From the NCBI GenBank assembly GCA_032629725.1, contig JAFEVB010000007.1, positions 868,001 to 932,000 on the forward strand: a DNA stretch of 64,000 nt, in the 5' to 3' direction. Below are positions 57,825 to 64,000 of this stretch, piece after piece. The notes beneath the pieces were generated by a model. That model searched no databases and was not told the DNA's origin. It was given only the letters and a program-made list of their open reading frames with translations. Position 1 is the stretch's first letter, and each line of letters opens with the position of its first letter. The position numbers and the translations under genes were made by a program. Origin of the DNA: Gremmenia infestans (taxonomy: Eukaryota; Ascomycota; Leotiomycetes; Helotiales; Hamatocanthoscyphaceae).

Positions 57825-60800
57825 ATGGCACCATCACGTCCACACAAACCTCTGAGCGAAACGACGAAGGCGATACTGGCCACCAAGAATTCTGCTCGTG
57901 CGAGTGACCATGCGCAAAACCCCTTCAAGGACTACTCCTGGAGTTCCAAATAGATGCCGGCGAGGAGAATCTCGGCAACAGCAATTGAGGTTGCAGGTGA
58001 ATAAGAATGTTGGTCGAGCCAGCAGCAGCTCAGATTTTGAAGGCTCACTGTATAAGCCTCTGGTCAACCGATTTCCGCAGAAATGGGGTGCCAATGCTTT
58101 GGAGCCGTTTAAGCATGGTGATCATTCAGGCCAACAGGGACGTGTTGGGCACATCGATCCTCACGTTGATTATCAGACGGTGGTAAATGCAAGGCCTGCG
58201 GAGCAGTCCAAGAACTCTGCGTGTGCTGGCAGCTCTAAGCAGCCGCCAATTGTCACACCGGTAGTCAATGGGAATGGATCTCGCCAAGTCGAGGAACGGC
58301 GTGACCTCTACGATCTTGACGAGTTCCAAGATTACCAAGATACACCACAGGCTCAAAGGAACCCTCTTCAAAAACACCTCCACAAGAAACAGAATATCTC
58401 CATTAGCGACCTTGATCAAGAGCAGGAAGAGCAAGGAGGCGAGACTGATGGTTACCATGTCTCACCATCCAGCCAAGAGAGTCGAGCATTTGCACTGCGC
58501 ATTAATCAACTTGGACGAGATTCGAAAACGCCTATGAAGACATACCTCCAAAATCGAACAATTGCGGCTACTCAAGGTGGTCGCATTTCAGTGGGTGAGC
58601 AAATGGCTGACGAAGATGGTGATGTCCAAGATAATCAGTAGGCCACCTTCCCGTCAATCAATGATCAAGTTGCTCCGGCAACCTTCACCTATCCACAATC
58701 TAGAGCTGACCAGTACCTTTCTATAGAGAAGTTGAAGAGGAACTCGATCTAATTGACATCGAGATCTTGCATATTGGAGAGGACGATCATGGTTTGCTAC
58801 TTGCCAGCTCTCCAAGCCCTCCTACCCCCCCAAATACATCGTCACCGCTCAGCCCTAAACGCCCCAGAGCAGACACTGAATGCAATCAAGCTGACGATCC
58901 CAACAATCATTCACCTCAAGCTGGAAACTGGGAGGATTTCGAGGAGCCAGCATCTAAGAAACAGCGACAAGCAAGCCGTCAGATTCCCAATGTGATAGCT
59001 AAGAAGGCTGCTCTACAGAAGCTCAGCCGTCGAAGAGCATCCAAATCATCAGGAGAAGCTACAACTGTTCAGAAGATTGCGGCCGGTAAGAAACCGAAGA
59101 CAAAGTCCTCAAAGGCGACGCAGAAGAAGACTCCCCGCAGATTGCCAGTCAACGAACTTGTTACCGCGCCAGAGAGATTTGATGGCCCAGACGAAGAAGA
59201 TGATATTGGTAAGATCTCAGCACACAAAACTAACAGATCCCAACTAATAATTTGCTTAGTTATACCCTCAGAGTTGCCAGAAGATCCAATCCTGATTTCC
59301 TCCTCCGAAGAATCCGAAGCCCCCAAGAGTCGTCGTCGAAAGACTACTACCAAAGTATCTATCAAACTGCGTAGCAAAGGCATTGGTCCGATCAATCTCT
59401 CCGAATTTCGTATACCACAAGCTCAGGGAACTTCTCGGAATACAGAACAGCCTACATATTCAGACGGTTTCGTCGGCAATGAAGCTGAACCCATCGGACG
59501 AACGATGCCTATGCGCCAGCAAAATCGTCGCCAAGGCCCTACACAGAAGCTGACGCTGCACATCGGCGAATTAACTCTTGTAGCGGAGACATATTCTGAA
59601 GACGACTTTCAGGAAGAGCAGGCTCGTCAGAAGCCACGACGCAGAGCCAATAAATCGGTCTTCGTCCCCCAAAATTCGAATGGTGTGGATGGAGAAGATT
59701 CCATGCTGATTGATAGTGTCGAACAACAACATCATGCCAAACAACATCGTGAGCATTATCATGACGAAGACGCTGTTCAACAAGCCCAAGAGCACCAAAA
59801 CACTCATCATAGCCACAGGAGTGGCATTCATCGTGAACACTTTGGGCAAGAGACACCAATCGAAACTTCCGAGTGTGACTTCATGGAGGGAAAAGATACC
59901 AATGAACAAATGGCGATCGCCAAGGCAGAGCGAAAGGGTATTGAACCTGCTCACGAAAAGCTTGCTCATCCAGAAAATCAGGACATACCGCCTGGGCATC
60001 CTCATGAACCCCAAAGTATTCGACTGTCGCAACTAACTTTGCCCAATCCTCAACAAGAGACCCCTATTGCAGTCAAATATGAAGAAGTTGTTCAAACGCC
60101 AAGAAACCTCAAATCTTGCTTGAAAAGACAAGAATCAACAACGGGCAGCTTTCTCGAAGATGCAAGAAGCCCAGAGGTCTCTCGAGGTTTCATTCAACAA
60201 GGAAGCTTTGGACTCAACGAGCCGGACAAAGCAAATCTTTCACAACAGTCAAAGACAGTCTCGTCGTCAAGACAATCTTTGCAGAAGCTCGAGCAAGAAG
60301 AGATAGAGGCGTTGCAGCAATTAGACATGGTCACTACTCCCAGACCACCAAGTCGCACGAGTGATAGCGATGATGAGAGTGAGAGCTATTGTGACGCGGA
60401 TATTGAAGGAGAAGTAACATCTGATGAAGAGGCGGAATGTACCCCGGAATCTAGTTCTCAAGAACATAACGCTGAGCCGAAGAAAAAGACCATAGATCTT
60501 GTGGTCATTGAAGAAGAACCGATACTTGTCCATGTTGAGGTGCAAGAGGAAAATGCCGAGGAAGTAGTACCCCTGAAGAACACTGGGAAAGTGCCACGTG
60601 AGAAATCTACCCAAGAAAGTTTGTCGCCCCAGGAGGCTACCAAACCCATTATTAAACAAAAAGTTCTACAAGTCATAGGTGCTCGGAAGCCAGAGCACCA
60701 CTCTGTACCAGGAAACAACTCACGTTCTCAGGCATCACGCCTATCGCAGATGGCTAGATACGCTCTTGATGCCGAGACACAGAATTCACTTGAAGGCCGG

Positions 60801-61949
60801 AACAAAATTATCAGTCAGCATATTGAGAAAGCTAGCTCTGATAGTTCTTGGAAGCAAAGCCAACCAAGTTCTATCGAGGTGCCGCCTGAAAATTTAGATC
60901 TACCAGAGCTCGCTAGCAATTGGGCCCTGAAGACTGGTGAGCGGGTAGATGCACAGAGTAGTAGTAGCACCATATCCAGAGCAAGCGAGGTTAAAGGAGA
61001 CGAGAACACCGCGCTACTATCAGAGAATGCAGATGATTCCTACAGACCTACTCAGCCCTCCAGTGGCAGACTCATTGAAGTTGCCGAGGATATTGACACA
61101 AGTCCAACTCCCTTACCCTCTCGTCAAAGAATATTCAACCAACGTCGCAGCCAGTCACAACGCATGGTACAACAACGTCGACAAAGTCAGTCGCTAAGGC
61201 TCACTCACTCCAGACAGAGCCCAGATTTAGACAACAATGCAGCTGGTCATGGCCTCGAATCTCAAGGGTCTATTGAGCTTGGCGGCAGTCAGACTCTACT
61301 CCGGCACGGAAGCATTGTCAACAACAATGAGAGCCAAGGTTCGACTATACTTGGAGCAACCCAACCACTCGTTCGTCACCTCGGGGTTACTATGGCTCGT
61401 AATGCGTCCGAAAAGAGACTTTTTAAATTACCAAACATGCAGCCCAGCGCAGAAATTCCCGAAACTCAGTCCGAAAGCGAACAAGAGCATGAAGTCGAGT
61501 CTGAAGTGCATGAATCTCAATTATCCTATGGTCCAGAGAGCAGCATTTACTTTGCACGAGCTTCGCAACAGCTTCAGGATCCAATTCGCTCGGCAAGATT
61601 TTCTCGTACGAAGTCCACGCCAGCAAGACCGGCTTTCTTTGGACCTCCAAATGACAACCCGAGCTTGATGGCGGGTGGAATCTCCATGGACGAAGCCTTT
61701 GCATACTCGCCTAACCAAATATCCCCTACCAAAATCTCTCCATTTAACAGGACTCCTAGACTTCCTACACTCCTAGAGGTAGGGTCTAGTCAACGCAAAA
61801 GCTTGAAGACACTTGCGAGGCAGGCTAGTTTAGGAATGGGAACGACCCCCGGTATGGCCAGGAAGAGGATGAAATCTTTGCCGTTCATTCCGCCATTCAA
61901 ACGGACACCTGTTGGTGGAAATGATGGACAAAAGGCGTCGACGGCGTAG
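57825..61949 (+). CDS. Unrecognised large disordered, probably nuclear protein (about 1300 aa)
   Basis: Four exons are modelled: 57825-57897, 57965-58637, 58727-59208 and 59260-61949 (1305 aa). The ATG at 57825 (MAPSRPHKPLSETTKAILAT) runs into a stop unless the first intron is removed. If it is not used, the ATG at 57910 (MRKTPSRTTPG) would serve. The 51-bp intron at 59209 keeps frame either way. I do not recognise the protein. It is hydrophilic throughout, with basic runs (KKPKTKSSKATQKKTPRR), acidic runs (DEEAECTPESSSQEH), many SQ and TQ dipeptides, and repeated SQGS-GG/GA-TQ phrases (LESQGSIELGGSQTLLRHGS and ESQGSTILGATQPLVRHLG). A short motif near the C-terminus, KISPFNRTPRLPTLLEVGSS, and the final KRMKSLPFIPPFKRTP look conserved-like. 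This composition suits a chromatin or DNA-damage scaffold, which is inference only. Confidence 0.65.
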
Positions 61950-62378
61950 ATGATTGTTGGGGTGGGATTTGAAGAGGATGTGGCATTCCTATACATGGGT
62001 ATGGGACGTGTATTGCTACGTTGCTATCTTACGGATACGAGAATTTTGGAAGGATATGACTAGCTTGAGCATATGAGCGAGAGTTGAGAAAGGGGTTTAA
62101 CGGATTAACATTTGTTTTTAAGATATTGCAGGAAAGAATTATATGGCATGACGGGTAAATTATTAGCATTTTGCTAGGTTGAAGAGCGGTATGTCAAGGT
62201 AGATACCCTTAGCTTTTAACAATCAAAACAGATCATATCACCCGACTGGCCCCATGCCTTCTATGTAGTCTATATGTTATTGTACAATGTCTAATTTCCT
62301 AAACATCCGCTCTCCAACGGGTATCTTGGTGCTATGCCAAACGCCACAAAGTGCATAACTCGTACACATATACATTCA
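61950..62378. other. Convergent 3' intergenic region
   Basis: A 429-bp AT-rich stretch between two converging genes, holding both 3' UTRs. No gene supported. Confidence 0.5.
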
Positions 62379-63610
62379 TCATCTACTCCTCAAATCCACA
62401 AGATCATCATCATCACTGTCCCCGCTCCCCAAATCCCCCAACTGCACAATATCCTCATCCTTCCTCCTCTCTGCCCCTTCCTCCTCCTCCTCCAACTCGA
62501 ACTCCCCACCACCCCCAACCAACAAAGCGCCCTCCTCCTGCCTCTCACCACCCTCCAAATCCCCATCCTTATCCTCCCCCTCATCCCTGCGCCCAATAAT
62601 CACATTCCCAGCTACCAGCAACGCAGCGCCCAGGAACCACAGCGGCGGCAGGGACTCGCTGAATATAAGGAAGCCCAGGATGGCGGTTAGCATGAAGTTC
62701 GCGGACGTGTTGAGGATCGAGACGCGGGTTGTGGAGGTGCCGCGCGCGAGGGCTTTGGTGAAGAGCGTCCACATTATGGCGTTGAAGAGGAGGTTTAGGA
62801 GGAAGAATAGCTGTAGAGTGGGAAAAGAAGGGTGTGTTAGTTGGTACAAATTAATAGTTTTGGTTGTAATTAAGGGTAGAGATTAGTGGAGGGGTTGGAG
62901 TATTGGTGGGGAGGAATTATTACCCCTCGCACAACAACCTCGACTACTTTCTCGCCATCACCTAGACCGAGGAGGTTTGCGATAGATGTCGCGAATGAGG
63001 TGGTGAGTTCGGTGGTCGTTCTATTGAGATGGGCAAAGTGTCAGCTAAAGTAGAGCCGATCCGATTAAGCCGTCTGAGACCATTGACATGAAGCCGGTGC
63101 GTCCGTCACTGCGGGATCTCCCGTTCCTGGCAGCGTTGAGTGTATATACGAAGTAAAAATAAAATCCAGATCCAAAACATTCGACCCATAGCCCCTCCGT
63201 ACAACATAATTATGAAATATCGAAAGGAAGTGGAATGAGTAAGGTAGCTTCACATACAACTTAGCAAAAACCCCATTGAAAGCTGCACAAGCACCACTCA
63301 TAATCGCCAGCGCGATCCACTGCGACTTGCGGCTTAGATCTTTAAACTCCATCTCGTCTTTCTCTACCCCTCTTGTCTCTTTCTCTTGCTCTTGCTTCTC
63401 CACTAACTTGGTACAAGGAGTGGTGGAGGGGTTGGAGGGTAGTTGTCGTTGCGATAGAGATGTGCCAAGCAATGGCTCGCGCGGAAACGTGTCCGTGTCC
63501 AAGGCTGTGCTTGTGCTTGTGTTTTTGCGTGTACTTGCGGGAGTGGTAGGGATATGCTTATGCTTGGCAGGTGTGGATGCAGATGCGGAGGAGCGCGTAC
63601 GAGGAGGCAT
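62379..63610 (-). CDS. TMEM42/EamA-type multi-pass membrane protein
   Basis: A half-size drug/metabolite-transporter-like protein. Exons 63610-63258, 63020-62924 and 62810-62379 give 293 aa. A 95-residue Ser/Thr-rich cytosolic head (MPPRTRSSASASTPAKHKH) precedes four hydrophobic helices: WIALAIMSGACAAFNGVFAK, then after TTELTTSFATSIANLLG the helix LFFLLNLLFNAIMWTLFTKA, then NTSANFMLTAILGFLIFSES, and LPPLWFLGAALLVAGNVIIG. The last two pairs match the EamA pattern. The C-terminal 60 aa are very acidic (EFELEEEEEGAERRKDED, then GDSDDDDLVDL). Animal TMEM42 has the same four-helix core but no such tails. Substrate is unknown. Confidence 0.8.
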
Positions 63611-64000
63611 GTTGATTCGTAAGGGGCTAGAAATAGATGGGTGTATGGCGGTGGAGGTCGAAGGAGCGGAATGCGCCGGAAGGGGTATACAGCGCGGAGC
63701 GGATTCTGGCGGATGAATGCCTTGTTTGTGGTGTGACGCGTGGGCGTGGGAGGTGAACTTCAGGTTGTGGTTTTAAACTTGTGGGTCGGGTGTGAGGGAG
63801 GAAATGGTGGCGCGATTGAAGATGCCAAGATATGAATCGATCGGATGGGAGATGGCCGTCCGAAGATGCCGTTTAGATAAAGTTTAGCAACTTTGTAAGG
63901 TCTATTTGAGTTTCAATGTTACATTTGCCAGAGGAACATAAGTCTAGATGGCTATTTGAATGTGCCTCATCCCTGCAAGTAAGTACTTACACTGAGGCTG
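63611..64000. promoter_or_regulatory. Upstream region of the TMEM42-like gene
   Basis: The last 390 bp hold the promoter and leader of the minus-strand TMEM42-like gene. No further gene is visible before the window ends. Confidence 0.4.

Noticed and set aside
1..64000. tRNA genes, CRISPR arrays, bacterial operons or plasmid features
   Set aside because: Read by eye, no cloverleaf with B-box GGTTCGANTCC-type sequence, no spaced identical repeats and no bacterial signals were found; the DNA is eukaryotic. A tRNA scan was not run.

Overview
The window is nuclear DNA from a filamentous ascomycete. Genes are split by many short introns (about 45-80 bp, GT..AG, often GTAAGT or GTATGT at the donor), lie on both strands, and include fungus-typical families: GPN2, Bub3, Nuf2, AP-3 beta, Ppg1, Rho-GDI, fused Egt1, an SreA-type GATA factor, Tvp15, a Bqt4-like protein and a 2EXR protein. 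Protein wording suggests Leotiomycetes (Helotiales), but that is inference without a search. I reassembled exons by hand from splice sites and reading phase, so internal junctions are models.

Layout. 1-9 kb: 3' part of GPN2 (-, cut by the window edge) divergent from BUB3 (+); a PMP3/UPF0057 proteolipid gene (-); a DEDDh RNA exonuclease with zinc fingers (+); and a HIRAN-SNF2-RING-helicase gene of the HLTF/Rad5 type (+) with an in-frame TAA at codon 52. 9-15.7 kb: a gene-poor stretch with a decayed 2EXR gene between two diverged direct repeats that differ mostly by C/T and G/A changes, as repeat-induced point mutation would leave. 15.7-22 kb: an OTU deubiquitinase (-), a D-amino-acid oxidase with a peroxisomal C-terminus (+) and a Tvp15-like Golgi protein (+). 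22-33.5 kb: a desert broken only by the iron-responsive GATA factor gene sreA (-). 33.5-43.4 kb: an unrecognised protein with Cys/His-rich N-terminal exons (-), the ergothioneine synthase gene egt1 with 13 exons (-), and the kinetochore gene NUF2 (+). 43.5-54.9 kb: an unknown 253-aa protein (-) sharing a 330-bp divergent promoter with AP-3 beta (+), a CCHC-knuckle protein with Q/N/P-rich tandem repeats (-), phosphatase PPG1 (+) and Rho-GDI RDI1 (-). 55-64 kb: a Bqt4-like membrane-anchored KilA-N/APSES-fold protein (+), a 1305-aa unrecognised disordered protein (+) and a TMEM42/EamA-type membrane protein (-).

There is no secondary-metabolite cluster, CRISPR array, intact transposon or recognisable tRNA. 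The genes are mostly unrelated housekeeping functions: chromosome segregation (BUB3, NUF2, Bqt4-like), trafficking (AP-3 beta, Tvp15), signalling (Ppg1, Rho-GDI), iron and redox (SreA, Egt1, DAAO). The points most worth following are the premature stop in the helicase gene, the decayed repeat-flanked island, the large non-coding region around sreA, and three proteins I cannot assign.
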